From NCBI RefSeq assembly GCF_030867095.1, contig NC_081824.1, forward strand, positions 172,182,933-172,246,932: a DNA stretch of 64,000 nt, written 5' to 3'. The position numbers were made by a program, and so were the translations under genes. Source of the DNA: Alligator mississippiensis. Lineage: Eukaryota; Chordata; Crocodylia; Alligatoridae. Below are positions 22,102 through 34,843 of the stretch, piece after piece. The stretch's first letter is position 1. Each line of letters starts with the position of its first letter. The notes under the pieces were generated by a model, which saw only the letters and a list, made by a program, of their open reading frames with translations, ran no database searches and had not been told where the DNA came from.

Positions 22102-25100
22102 CCCAAGCTTGCTGATCACCAAGAGGTTTTTGATGACTCATTATACGTAAGGTTCCCCAGATGCCTGGGGGCCATAAATGGAACTCAAAGTCCAATTATT
22201 TGCTCCTTCCTGCCAGTCCTTGGAATTTATTAACAGGACGGTTTTTTCTCCATTGTGTTGCTGGGTGTGGTAGACCATGACAAGTAACTCATGCATGTCA
22301 CTGAAAGGTGGTCCCAATAGATGCACGATGCAAGAATTTTTCAGCAACAGCTTCATGGTTTCACTGATGAGGAAGGGACTTGGAATTTGCCAGTACTGGT
22401 TAGAGCCCAAAAGATCTTACTGACCCCACCCATGCTCTGCAATCTCATCAACCCACTGCTGTTGTAGTTCATGCAGCCTTATTCAGGGTACCTTGATCAC
22501 AGGCCCCTTCCTGGTTTGCATTTGCTGAACTAGTGCTTGGGACCCCCATCAAATGACTCTGATGGGTACTGCATGAACTGAACAATACAGCTTTTAAACC
22601 CTAAATCCCAGAGTGCAAAACCAGTACAAAACCAAACAGTGTAAAGTGGACAGGGCTTCACACTTGGATGTTACAGCAAGATATAATACAGCATGGGCTT
22701 CAACACTTGGAAGATGGGTTCAAATGTGAATGGTAGCGAACAATATACCGATCAAGAAAATATCAACAAATCATGTAAAACAGGTGGGCCTAGGGGGCCC
22801 TTTTGTCCTTTTTGGCTGGGTGGTGCTCAGAGCTGAGGAGGAGAGAGCCCTTGCTGCCCATTTCAAATCCAAGTCCCCCTGAGTGTTGAGGGAGTCAGCT
22901 GGCATTGGGACTGTACAGATCAAAGTATCAGGGCTTTGTACGTGAGCTTTGGCCATCAACCAGAGATGGAGATGGAGGGATGGCTGACCAATTAGGTGAA
23001 TCAGGCAGAAGCTGCAGAGGAACAAAACCTAAAGCTCAATATTTGAAGCTGGGACACATTTAGCCCTTATTCACCCAGCGGTAAATTTCTCATGGATGGA
23101 GAGGGGCTAAGTTACTTTTAGGAGTTGCATAATATGTCTCTAGGTATTTTTATTTGCCACTGAATAACCTACACATGTATCCATTAGCCACAGGTTCCCA
23201 GTCATAACATGGACATGACAGTGCTTCCATAACTCTCAAAGTTGCGGGGAAGATGCGTGTATTCAGGACTGTGAGAAACCCAGTTACCAAATATCTCAAA
23301 TATGGAGATCTGGAATGTAATTGCAATGTCTTTGCTGCCAAATGTGTTGATAACAGACTTCAGTGTAACTGATGCCAAGTCCTGCTGGCTGCCTATCAAA
23401 GCCAGGCACGTGACAAACCTTTCTTGTGATGTGGCTTTGCTTTTCACAACAGCTGATTCTCAGCCCCTATTGTATCATCCTTCTGGAATAAGACAGTTTC
23501 TGCCTTGAGGGGGAAGTGAAAGGATTGTTCATATAAGTGATGAAAGTATCACTGAGCTTGGAATAATAACAATTATTCTTACAGCTATGTCCTGCTCAGT
23601 TGGCAAATTAGGTAATGCAAACTAAACTAAGAATCACATTCTCAAATGCGAACAAACAAGGTGATACAATAATGCAAGAAGGGGGGAAAAATGCAACTTG
23701 GGTTGGAGGGGGGGGGCAGGGAAGGGTCCTTCACCTTTTAGCCCAGTAGCTAGGACCTTGCCCAGGGTTTACAGGACTAAGTTTCCATGAGCCCCAGCTC
23801 TTGGCCCTTCCTCTCAGTCTTGCCCAATTTTCTAACAAAGCCATCCCCTCTGTTACTCAGATCTCTAGTCTTTGCGTTATACCATATTTTCTAACTTACC
23901 ATATTCTCCCCCCCCCCCCCAAAAAAAAACAAACAACAAAAAACAACACCACATGCCTTGTTTTTGGAAGGCAGAATGTAGAAAGAAAGATTTTTCATGG
24001 CCAAATGTGTGATATAAAATAAATCCTCCTGGGAACAGTGGCATGGCAGACTGTATCCTGTGATACCACACTTCCTAGACACTGTGTTTCCAGGTGGATT
24101 TACTTGATGTTACATGGGTTTAGGCCCCAGATGCTTGCAAAGGGCAGTACTAAGTCTGTTGGTTCTTTACTTTAAGAAGTCATTTATGTAAGTTCTGTAA
24201 AGAAAGTCATCACAAGCCTCAACAAGATACTACCAGAAGCTCACTTGCTGCTTCAGGTAAAAGCTATAGTGTTTAGTTAATAGCCACAGCTGTGAGAGGG
24301 CTACCACAAGCCTCCACCCCTTCAGCATGTTGAGCAGATACAAACAGTGGCTATTTTGACACCACAGGTCTCCAGGGGTGCTCCTTTTCCAGCAAAGAAA
24401 ACAGTCTTCCCACTTAAAACATGCACATTGGGGGAAAGGTGCATGTTGTTTGTGAGAAAATATGGTATTTAACTGGACCTGTTATCTAACCTCCCTCTAT
24501 GCAGACTGTGCATATATCTTGCTGTGTCTTCCCACAAAGCAGCTCTCAGATCTGGTCAGTTGTCTCCATCCACTCAACTAAAATTCTCCACTAGATCTTC
24601 ATCACACATTTTGACAACATCATTTTCTCCATTTTTTTTTTTTTTGGACCCCACAAAGCTGCATCTTGCTTCCTTTCTGTGGAAAACATTGTTGCAAAGA
24701 TCTGCTTTATGGCTGCCTAATCATTCTGCCATTACCAATAGTCAAGCACTATCTTCACTTTTAAAACCTTTCATGCCTTAGTCCCAATACCTCTTATTTC
24801 TTAGGCAGTAAGATGCATCATATACATTATACTACCCCTTTTAGTGACACGGCCACATGCTATTTTTTCACATGACCTCTGTCTCATACACTGTACAAGA
24901 TGGGCAGTGTTCACAAAGCTACTTGCTTTGAGTAACTTCTAATTTGCATAGAATCCTTTTAAATCTCTATGTGACACTATTTCATCCCTAATAAACTCCG
25001 TAGGGCTTTTTATGAGAGTGGTCCTTGAAGAGGGGAAGATCTCTATTTTTAAGAGCTGCCAGCATCTGTCCTTAAGATGGCCTCAACTTTGTGAACAAAA

Positions 25101-25669
25101 ACCATGGACATCAATGAGTTTTTGCTTGAGGATGGTGGGGATGTCTGTCTGTGTGTCTTAGCTTGCAGAACCTGTGGCTAAATAGAGTGATCATTACAAA
25201 GCCTGTCAATAGGCTGAGTGCAAGAAACCTTGTGAAAACTCAGTGGACAGTTGCTTCATATCTAATACATTGGGAAGCTTCCCTGTCTTTGAAACCATTC
25301 CCACTAAAACAAAGGGCATGTCATGCCCTTCCACTGCACTCCTGAGAGTGCCCATCAAGAAGCACGGCCTTGCTGACCCACTCCTGCTGGGCATGTGCCA
25401 TACCTAGAAATGAAGTAGTGAAGCAACCCTGAGGGCACTGCTCCTTGTTGTATGTGGGATGTCTGTCTCCAATGTTCTTGAGAGTTGGGGTGAAGGACAC
25501 TTCCAGGGCAGCTTCACTGCCTCTTTTCTGGGTTTGGTGCATGTGGACTAGCAGGAGAGTGGGCAGTAGCATTACTTAGCTTGGGTGAGCGGGGCACATA
25601 CCCTAGGCACTGTCTGAGGAGAGAGGCTCCAGGACAACAGGGGAGAGGAGTAGGCACCTTCCCTGGGGC
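22102..25669. other. Intergenic sequence, nothing recognised
   Basis: A 3.5-kb stretch with no supported gene. It includes a G-run near 23707-23716, a C13/A9 tract at 23908-23929 and a T-run near 24630-24645. Open frames are short and have no domain resemblance. Confidence 0.4.
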
Positions 25670-25712
25670 TACTTGCCTTGCTGCCTGCCTGCCTACCTGC
25701 CTGTGTGCCTTG
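25670..25712 (+). repeat. (CTGC/CCTG)n degenerate microsatellite
   Basis: Tandem CTGC units with interruptions, just left of the hAT element at 25729. Confidence 0.85.
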
Positions 25713-25728
25713 GGGATTCCCTCTATGA

Positions 25729-25948
25729 TAGTGGGAGCCAACTTTTTTGGCAGGCATGCCACAATTAGCTGCCACACCCTCCCCAAGTGCCGCTCTCATC
25801 CATTTCCCTGCCCAATCTTCTGCTCCGCTTTCTGCTTCCTGCCCTACCTACCACTGCACTGCCTGTCCCTGCCCCAGTCTGCCACATGCCATGTGGATAG
25901 GCTGCCTATGCCTCTTGCTGCACACTTGCAGCAGGTTGGCCACCACTG
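25729..25948. mobile_element. Nonautonomous hAT element with perfect 8-bp target duplication
   Basis: The element is flanked by CTCTATGA at 25721-25728 and 25949-25956. The left end TAGTGGGAGCCAAC and the right end (reverse complement CAGTGGTGGCCAAC) are paired terminal repeats. The body (GGCAGGCATGCCACAATTAG, CTGCTCCGCTTTCTGCTTCC) is shared with the copy at 34036-34302, so both are one family. It is noncoding. Confidence 0.92.
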
Positions 25949-25956
25949 CTCTATGA

Positions 25957-28900
25957 CACCATTGCTGGTGCAGGCAATGGGTGTCACACAGCACAGGGTG
26001 TTCTAGAAGTCATGGTTTGTAGAGCAGCAGTGGTTTGCTGCTGCAGGAGGAAGAACTGATCCCCAGTTTTTGCTGCCAAATTCAGCATTTTTTTGCCCTC
26101 TGGACAGTCTTGGCAGCAAAAATGGGGAGAAATTTTCTCCTGGCAGCAGAAAACTCTACTGCCAGTCTAGAGAACTATGGTTCACAGAACACCTTGCCGT
26201 CTGCCCAGCTCTCTCACCCTTCCTCCAGAGCAGAGAGGGCTGTCCAAGGTGCCTTTTTCCATGTTCCACCTTTGGGGGTGAATAAGGGAAAGTCTCCTCA
26301 GCAGCACCATGGAAATGCCCGAAATGCTCGTTGGTAGCAAGTAACACCTGGAAGTTTACCACCACAACTTTGCCAGTGTCAACATATTAACATAATTCCT
26401 TATATGGGCTGTCTTACTTCCCCATATAGAAAAACTCCTAAAATGACCAGCCCTACATGCCTAATCAATGGGAAAAAACCCAGGGCTTTGATTCCACTGA
26501 ACAGAAACTAGGGTTTATTCACTGACTACAATGCTTGCTAATGTTTGTGCCTCTGAACATATGAGAGTTGTTTTTAAATTGCCTTGTACATATATGCATG
26601 TGTGCTATAAAGTGCATATGCTGATGTCCTATTGTTTTCTGAAACTCTAAAATGATCTGGGATAGAGATGACAGAAAAACTCAGCACAAAACAGCTCAGT
26701 ACACATACATGGGTTTTGTTCTAAGGTGGGAATGGGTTGGTGATAATGTTGGTCATTGCTGGAAGGCCAAGTGACCAAAGAAGTTTAAAGGTATTTATAC
26801 TAGTTTTGAGGTTCCAGTCTTGTGATGTATTGTGCAGGAAACCCACAGAAATGAAAAGACTCCAGCTGGGGTCTGGGTCTGCCTATGTGGCCTATATTGG
26901 AGGATTGTCAGGGCCGAAATAAGCCACAGTAGACAGTACACAGCACCTGTTTCCACCCTCCCAAGAAATGGAAAACTGCATATGTACAACCTGATTAGGG
27001 TTTGATAGAAAAGTATGAGAAGGAATTTGGAGTGTTAAGAATATTTTGAAAGGAAAATGTTTCATGATGTCAAGGAAACAGACGGAAAAGCGCGGGACTT
27101 GTCAGATAGTGGGCAGAGACTTGACAATAGTTTTTACAATGCCACCATCAGAGTGAATATTAGAGTTACTGGTGGCATTACAACGGATCTGCTAGCTCTT
27201 TTTTGTGGTGCAATGTGAGCCCACAAAACGTGGCTTCCTTGACGGAGTATGGAGGGAACTGTTCTGGCTGCAGTGATTTTTCAGTGTTTGTCAGTGCTGG
27301 GTGTTGTTGCATCAGGCACAGATCTGAGTCATCACCAAGATGGTCTGACCAGCCAATTACAGTGAAAGCTTCACATGAATGGTGATATGGAGCCTTCCAA
27401 ATTCCAGCGTTCATTTGTATAACCCAAGCTGAGCAGCAGCCAGGAGGGGAGAGGGCCAGGCTCTGCTCTGCTGTTGCATTATTGCCAGGGAGAGTGGGAC
27501 AAAGTCCTCAGCAGCTGCTGTTGTGTAAGTGTCTGTCTGGGTTTCTGCAGCTTCATATGAAGAGAATGTCAGAAGCTCACTTCTGGGCCAAGAGATTAAG
27601 TGGACAGCAGCAAATAGGATTAACCTTTTATTAGAGAGATGCTTCATTAATGACACATTTGCATAGGGAAGGGGCTTTTCTGGACTCACAGCCTATATAT
27701 TACTGGGTGCAATCAGAAGTGTCATGTCATTAGTGGCTTTAGTCAACCAGAAAGACATGAATGATGAATTTGGTGGGTGTATAAAAGGAGTTGCATGGGA
27801 GTTATACTTTCCACAAATATGAGACATTATAAAGAACAACTGAACATTTTGGTGTGGTTTCAGCAACATTCTCATATGATGGGATCGGGATCAGGGGCTG
27901 GCCAGCCAAGAGCCAGTGTAGCATGGCCAGCAGAAAGACAGCAGATGGAACTGCCTGCAAGCAAGAAAGAAGGAGATCAAAACACAGAATCCAGAGAGGA
28001 GCTCATGGGACTGCTGGCTCCGAGTGCTTTCTGCAGGCCACCACCCAATGGGTGTGGAATAAGGGCCTGGTTGCCAACTTCGTCACCTGTTATTCACTTG
28101 TTTTTTCCAATGCAAGGATGGAGTGTTAACCAAGAGTGATACAAGGACTATGCATGCTCCCCTACAGTTCTCTCACTTCTTGCTGGCTTGCAACATGAGC
28201 CTGAACACACTACTCAAGGAAACCCTACTGGACAAAGTCATGAGTCTCACTCTAATTACATATTCAAAAGGCCATAAAGAATGGTCTTGGGCTTAGTCTG
28301 TAATTGCATTGAGACTTTTATAACATCTCACTTTTTAGCTAGCACTTTGAGAAGGTATGTGGTCATGTTGCTACATTAGCTAATCCAGCCAGCTTAGTTT
28401 ATGCAGCTGATCCTGTAAATATAAGAGAAACCTGCCTACTAGCAGTTATTAATGGACTGTGTGTGCAAAGTTCCATGTGCGTGTGTGCATGGGTGTGTTT
28501 AAAGAGTGAGAGAGAGGATGCTTACAAGATGTAGCTTCGTGTAGAATGGATATTGTAAAGTGGAACTGCAAGTGGTGAAGTTACTGTGCTGTGCAAGGAA
28601 GTAATGGAAAAGTTTTGCAACCAGATGCTTTTTCATAAATATTTGCAATACATTGGTATTGGTTTTACTGTATTGGTATGATTATGTTTTACTGGCAAAT
28701 GTCACTACCCAGCCAATGATGCAGTAAAGAACCGAGTTTTTAATCAATAAGTGTTTGTCTGTATCATCATGACAATTTATTTTTCCCCCTCCCCTAGTCT
28801 GTGACCACACAATTGCTTTCACAGTGGAAAGAACTTAAGATGAATGAAATTCAGCATCAAAGGGGGACGTCAGAGGACTCTCTTTTGAGGTTAACATCTT

Positions 28901-29254
28901 TTTTATGTGGATTCTTGGTTTTTAGAATCCAAAAATTGCTAAGTTTTTAAGTTAAAAGAGTGCAGCCCAACTTAATGGTGCAATAAAATGTGACAGTTGC
29001 AAGATAAGAGGAACTCAGCAGAAAGGTCAACACACAGACATGTGTCAGAGGGCATTGCATTCCACACATTAGAAATCATTATCTCCTCCTTGAGCCCCCA
29101 GCTTCAGCACTCTGGATTTCCTTACACTGGGAAGTATTTAGATACACGGAGAAAAATTCAAGTATCAGGAATTGCCACAGGGATAGATTTAGCCCACTGT
29201 TAAAGACCCAGTGGCTACTTCATGGAAAATGATCTATTTCATAATAACTATACT
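25957..29254. other. Intergenic sequence, nothing recognised
   Basis: No supported gene. A 10-bp inverted pair, AATGCCACCA / TGGTGGCATT, sits at 27138-27179. No classified repeat was identified. Confidence 0.4.
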
Positions 29255-29475
29255 TAGTACTTATTCTCTTTTTGTCAACATTTACCAATCCTTACAATAC
29301 TCTGGAAAGGAAGCAAGAATTATTGTTACTTCTGTTTTACAGCTAGGTAAAAAGGATAAAAGAGCTGAAATTCCCAAGACCATGAAACAAGTCAATGGCT
29401 AAAAGGCAAGGGCTCAAATCTGGGTATCTCATTCCCCAGTCTTACTTTCTAACTATTGGACCATGCTGCCCAGCT
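29255..29475 (-). mobile_element. MIR-like SINE
   Basis: The plus strand carries the reverse complement of a MIR-type unit in order: TTCTGTTTTACAGCTAGG, ATTCCCAAGACCATGAAAC, AAGGGCTCAAATCTGGGT and ACTATTGGACCATGCTGCC. These correspond to the familiar 'tail, core, A-box side' arrangement of old amniote SINEs. Confidence 0.65.
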
Positions 29476-29489
29476 CAGAAAGAATTACA

Positions 29490-29757
29490 CTTACTGTGGC
29501 TGCATCTACACAAGATGCTGGCTACACAGTCATTGCTGCATAGTCATTTAGTACTTGTGTATACACATGTACTAAACAACTGTGCAGTAACTAGCATTAC
29601 TGTGTGTGCAGTAGTATCACTGAACAGCTTTTAGGTGATGCTGACTGTGCAGTAGCTCATTACTTCTGCACAGTAACATTGCATCATGCTTCCTGCCACG
29701 TGACACCTCTGCACAGTAGTAACAAGCTACTGCACAGCCAGTGTCTCATGTACATAC
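29490..29757. mobile_element. Palindromic MITE built of CTGTGCAGTA motifs
   Basis: The left end ATCTACACAAGATGCTGGC and the right end (reverse complement of GCCAGTGTCTCATGTACATA) are roughly inverted. The interior repeatedly uses ACTGTGCAGTA in both orientations, with GTACTTG / GTACTAAA near the centre. This is typical of a fold-back MITE. Confidence 0.55.
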
Positions 29758-30271
29758 TCCCTGTATTTACCTAATTCCTTACCTGGGAGATTATTAGGAA
29801 CAATGCTGCACTTGTTTTTTCTAGAAACCTGTTCCTGTTTCTTCTTCAACTTCAATCATAGCTATTTTTGCAATTAATGGCCAATCCTGGAAAGAGATTC
29901 TATTACTTCTTAAACTGGTTTATTTTCCTTATTTATTGCAAGTCAAAAACACACTGCTCAATGATGTAATTGTTACTTATTCGTAAGTACACCTGGTCTG
30001 CTGTTATTTTTGAGAATTGAATATGAAATAGAGAATTGACCAAGGTTCCCATCAACTTTAAGACTTGCATTCACACTACACAAGGACTTGCCCACAGATC
30101 CAAGTTAGCAATGCCTGCCCAAGCAAGGTTGCCTGGATGGGTTAGTGTGTCTGGTTCTAAAATGAATTGTCAGTGTTACTGTGAGTGGAACAACATAGTT
30201 CTGTGGTTGTGTTAAGAAATGTATCTTAACCCAGTGCCAAACGGTAAAACAGGAGGTCAATCCAACTAGCA
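29758..30271. other. Intergenic sequence
   Basis: A CATTCACACTACACAAGGAC patch at 30068-30090 may be a MITE fragment. Nothing else is recognised. Confidence 0.35.
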
Positions 30272-30279
30272 GTCAAGAG

Positions 30280-30457
30280 CAGAGGCTTAAGGATACAGCC
30301 AGGTGGCTGGGGCAATTACCACATACAGAGGTAGTGGTAACTTCTGGTCACCACTGCTGCTATGTGTCTGCAATGGAAACCAGATTATTTTCACCCTCCC
30401 CACCACATTTGGCATCTGGGACAGGTACCCTGAGGTCATCCCCTAGTTACACCACTG
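30280..30457. mobile_element. Nonautonomous hAT element with perfect 8-bp target duplication
   Basis: The element is flanked by GTCAAGAG at 30272-30279 and 30458-30465. It begins CAGAGGCTTAAGGATACAG and ends with the reverse complement of CAGTGGTGTAACTAGGGG. The 178-bp interior is shared in part with the copy at 2765-2951 (CAGCCAGGTG; GTAGTGGTAACTTCTGGT versus GTAGCAGCAACTTCTGGT). It is the best-preserved member of the family here. Confidence 0.93.
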
Positions 30458-30465
30458 GTCAAGAG

Positions 30466-30980
30466 CTCCCGTAACATGCTTACAGCTCTGCATTGTTCAG
30501 CATCCTTTAGCAACAAAAGAAAATACCTGGACATCCCAAAATGCAATAGACAACTTTGCAAATGTAGAGTTTATACTGCTATGGAAATGCCTGTGTTGCA
30601 GAACTCATTGTTGTGTCCCTGGCCCATAACTGTATTTTAGCCTTTAAGGCTACATGAGGGGTACAGAATTTGCATAAGATCCTTTTGTCCCTTCTTAAGG
30701 AAAAGTAACTTTTGTACATACTGCAGAAGCACTGTGGCCTAATGGACAGAACAGTGGGTCAAAGTAACATGGGATCCAATGTTCATCTAATGTTTCATTT
30801 TCCAAACAACAGAAATGCCATCCAGGGTGATTTCAATTAAAAGGCAGGGAGGGGCAGCAGTAGGGTGCAAACTTATGGATGTAATTCAGACTTCCCTCTG
30901 TGGGACACAAAGAAATGGCCAAGGAGAGACAGTGCAACTGTAACTCACAAAGTAATTGGAACTGGTTGCAGATTATCCAG
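30466..30980. other. Intergenic sequence, nothing recognised
   Basis: No gene or classified repeat. Confidence 0.4.
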
Positions 30981-31840
30981 GTGTGACAGGCTCCTGCCCA
31001 GTGCTACTGCTGCAGTGTCACAGGTGTGCCCTGTACCTACATCACACCTTACCTGGTTTCCTGCCATGACTTGATGTTCAAATGATGACCCAGTACTCAC
31101 CTGGAGATGCTCCAGTGCTTTCTTGTGGGCTGGATGTGACTGCAGTGGCACATCTTCTGTGCTGGGCCAGGTAAGGCTTCACCTTGGGGCGGCTATCTTC
31201 GTGCCCTCATGAGGCCTGTGATCCCTCCCAGCCACCTGCAGATGAATACCCAATCCATGGGTTTCTCTGGTGGGCCCGTGTGCTGTGGGCATGGCTTTAG
31301 GGACCCTTTCCACAGTTACCCTCTGTGCATGTTCCCTGGGTATCTGTGGCCGGAATGGCTGAGTTATGGTTCTCACACGGGTGTCTCCAGGTGAGAGCTC
31401 AATTCCTGCTGTGCTGCTGCTTTGACCTGGCTTGGTGCTTCCTGCAAGAGGGTTTGCCAGCAGCCTCTCCCCATCGCATCTGGCTGGAATTGGGATCCCG
31501 GTTTCCCCTCTTGCCTACCCTGGACGGTTTGTGGTGCAGCTGGTTGGCTATCCCGTGGCATTCCCAGTCTGCACTGCCTCCATTTTCCCTGCCACAGGGA
31601 GAGCATTCCAGGCTCTGCCAAGGGTGAGAATGGCTGGGGTTGTCTCCAGTCCCTCCACTGCTATTCCCCCCTGCCCCCGTCTACCTCACGCTTTTGGCCC
31701 ATTGCCCAGGGGCTCCTAGTCAATCAGGAGCATACTTCTGGCTGATGCAGTGTTGGTATGGCCACACGGGCTCTGTGCTGCAGGCAGGGAAGATGGGTGA
31801 GGGGCTGTTACAGCAGGCAAAGTTAAATCCACAGTGTTTA
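30981..31840. repeat. GC-rich unclassified segment
   Basis: Unusually GC-rich for this window. It begins near GTGTGACAGGCTCCTGCC; a related start, GTGTGACAGGCCCTGGCC, occurs near 32082. Open frames on both strands are long only because of base composition and match no family I know. It could be an LTR-type fossil or other interspersed repeat. Confidence 0.35.
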
Positions 31841-32179
31841 ATAGGAGCTTCCTAACTCATCCCTGATCTAACAATGTAAGATTTATTCCAAAGCTGAATT
31901 TAGCCCATTGATTCCAGTTTTTAAGTTCCTTGAGCTCACTCTGACTATATCCACAAGAAACCAAATAATTCATTTAGATCCATACAAGAAGTTAAGAAGT
32001 TGCTTTGCACCCTCCATGGGCTGCCTAGGCCCCAGAAGAGCTACGTACCCACCAGTGGAGACCAGGGTACTGGGTGTGACAGGCCCTGGCCAACCACCTC
32101 CCACACTCCCCTCTCTAGCCTGCCTGCACGGCTGATCACGGACCCCCTACCCTCCCACCCAAAACCTGCACCACACACG

Positions 32180-32815
32180 CTGCAGACACGTCAGAAGAAA
32201 AAGTCTTTATTTTCCCCACATCCAACAGAAATCCTCCCTCCTCAACACACAGAGCCCTTCCACCATCCAGCGTACCCCCCAACCATAAGAAACACTCTTC
32301 CCTGTGGAAACTATGTACAAGGTGGATTTTTTCTGGAGTCCCAGAGTGGGCAGCCTTGGGATAAAGGCACCTAGGGGGCAGAGGCCAGGGACAGGTGGCC
32401 AGCACCCCAGCCTCTGGCTATTCCCTGATGGGTCCTCATGCTGCAGCAACTGCAGTGGGCTGGGGGCTTGCCCAGCAGGGCAACAGCACCCAGTGATCCT
32501 CCAGGGTGAGCAGCTTCCCCTCTGGCTGGCAGCGTTGAGGCCCAGCATGGCCGATGTCCAGTCCTGGTGCCTCTCCAGGCAGTTCCAGTTCCACATGTGG
32601 AGCAGGGGCGAGTGGCCTGGGCCCAGGTTGGTGGCAGCAGACCCAGGGTGGGGGCTGGGCCAGGGGCTCCTGGCAGCAGGAGGTAATGGAGGACTTCTTC
32701 CCAGGCAGGGGCTTGCTGCAGGGCAGCAGACAGCTGCCAGGGGGCCTGCAGGTCTTGGGATGAGGACCAGGCAGCAGCAGACTGGAGCAGGATGGAAAGG
32801 GAGTACATTTAGACA
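32180..32815 (-). other. GC-rich island with minus-strand poly(A) signal
   Basis: Read on the minus strand, a GC-rich stretch with overlapping open frames (32808-32371, 32596-32207, 32405-32136) leads to AATAAAG at about 32205-32212 on this strand. The composition and terminal signal resemble a 3' terminal exon, a retrocopy or an LTR-type fossil. No protein family was recognised in any frame. No AG acceptor could be chosen with reason, and no poly(A) tail follows the signal. Confidence 0.35.
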
Positions 32816-34027
32816 TCATTTACACACTAAATAAGTAGACTAAAATCTGGCCCATAGGGTGCAGAAGTATGTGGGGCAACTTACACATTGAACGCTTAGC
32901 TAGACCAGGTGGCTGTGGAGCATGTGAAACCTTAGCTCCATGCTCTTCTTACTGACTGGAGTTGCTGAGCCAGAGCCAGAGGAGATGATAAATTACTGAT
33001 GGCATAGCAGTAAATTACCACATGCCTGGAGTAAGGAAAAAGCCAGGAGGGAGCCATGCTTCAAAAGATTGTCTCTGAGGCATGCTGCTCATTGGATGGC
33101 ACAGTTTGCATAATATTCCACCTTGCTTAAGGTTGTTCCCAGTCACAATTAGCTTTTTGAACTTCAGGTGGATGACTAAATCATCTAGAAAAATCACTGC
33201 ATCCTAAAGCATTAACATTACAAACCCCTCACATGCTACCCGTCTTCACAATTACTCATAAGTTTGTCTAGCCACCTCCCTTTCCAACATATTCCCATGA
33301 CAGGCCCCCTCCCAGTACTAACTCAGACCCACCTGTTATCTACACACTACAAAGCAAACACTTCACCTTAACTTGACCTGCAGCAGTAAATCTGATGAAG
33401 GCATAACTACACGTGTGGAAAGAAGAGCGATTAGAATAGCACTTTAGAAGGTAAAGGTGCCATTGTTCCTGATGGGTGAAGTGATCACTGGTCATTATGG
33501 TAAAAGTACCTGGGCCTGGCCCCTAGGAGGTGCTGAGCACTGTTAATTCCCTTTGACTTCAGTGGTTGCTGAGGAAACACGATACTTCATAAAAGTAGGC
33601 AGGGCAAATATTGGGGTAATGCACTGATAGAACCATTCAGAGGCACTAACAAGATTAGTTGTTGGGTTACTTGGCCATAACATGATTTAGCCCATGAAGA
33701 ATGAAGACGAATAAGACCAAATAGTTCTAGAAAAGGAGACAGTCTGTAATGGTCTGTCTCCTGAAAGTCTCACTTTTCATTCTGTAGGCACATCAGTTTA
33801 GCCAGAGAATCACACTGCGTCAGTGCAGAGCAATAGACACTCACCCTCTGAGACCATGGAAACAGATCTGTCTTACCTCTTTGGTATGTTCTAGCCATAT
33901 TTTTAATCACCAGCAGGCCAATATTTGCTCACCTCTTCTGTGCTGCTCGTTCCATCAGAGGAGCGTCAGACTTCAGATGAGATTATTTAGTCTGAGGGAA
34001 CAGGAAGGGGCAGGAGAACAGCATATA
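32816..34027. other. Intergenic sequence, nothing recognised
   Basis: No supported gene and no classified repeat. Confidence 0.4.
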
Positions 34028-34035
34028 ACGTAGCA

Positions 34036-34302
34036 CAGTGGGGGGCTAACCTTTTGACAGGCATGCCACAAATTAGCCCTATACCCATCTCAAGTGCCAC
34101 TCTGATCCCCTTCCCCTGCCTGGTCTTCTGCTCTGCTTTCTGCTTCCTCCTCTATACTGCCTGCTTGATCCAATGCTCTGCTTGCTGCTCTCTACCCTAT
34201 CTGCTAGTGTGCTGCCTGACCCCTCCCCATTCAGCTGTGTGCCACATACAGAGGCTTCCCATGTCACTTGTGGCATCCGTGCCTCACATTGGTCCACCCC
34301 TG
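34036..34302. mobile_element. Nonautonomous hAT element, same family as 25729-25948
   Basis: The flanks ACGTAGCA (34028-34035) and ACTTAGCA (34303-34310) match at 7 of 8. The left end is CAGTGGGGGGCTAACC and the right end is the reverse complement of CAGGGGTGGACCAATG. The body shares GACAGGCATGCCACAAATTA and TCTTCTGCTCTGCTTTCTGC with the copy at 25729, but is longer (267 bp), with an internally repeated CTGCTTG/CTCTGC part. Confidence 0.88.
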
Positions 34303-34310
34303 ACTTAGCA

Positions 34311-34835
34311 GCAAGCTACTGTTGCATCGGGGGCATCAGGGCGTGGAATGGTAACTCATTAGGTTAGCTTCTGGGGAAAAAAGTGGGTGAGAGAAAATAG
34401 ATTTGGGTCATCCAAAAATAAGTGGGATTTATTATTCCTTTGAGTCATTTTTTACTTCTTGGTGAGCATGGTATCAATGTCCAGACAGAAAAAGAAGAAT
34501 GAAAAATGATACCTCACTGGTTGGAACACTTCTCTACAGAGGAGAAGAAAAAGCATAAAGGAGGAACCAAGCTATTTGATGAGAAGTTACACAGACATAT
34601 AAGATGGTGGCAGGTGGGAAGGACATCACTTAACTCAGGAGGCTCTGCAGAGCTGAATGAAGGCAAGAAGTTAGGCCCTAGTATGAGGTATATTTCCAGT
34701 CATGGCACAAGCCCATATCCTAAGAATCGGGAAGAGGGCTGAGAGCTAGGATGGCCTCAGCTCTCATATTACCTATTTCAATAACTCTTATTACAGTAGG
34801 TCCTACCTCCTCCGATGGGAAAGCCTACCACCTGG
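34311..34835. other. Intergenic sequence, nothing recognised
   Basis: No gene or repeat recognised between two hAT elements. Confidence 0.4.
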
Positions 34836-34843
34836 AGCTACAG

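Noticed and set aside
32304-32834. 176-codon plus-strand open frame
   Set aside because: GC-rich sequence has few stops in any frame. Frames in all directions are open here and the protein is low in information (Gly/Gln/Trp-rich).
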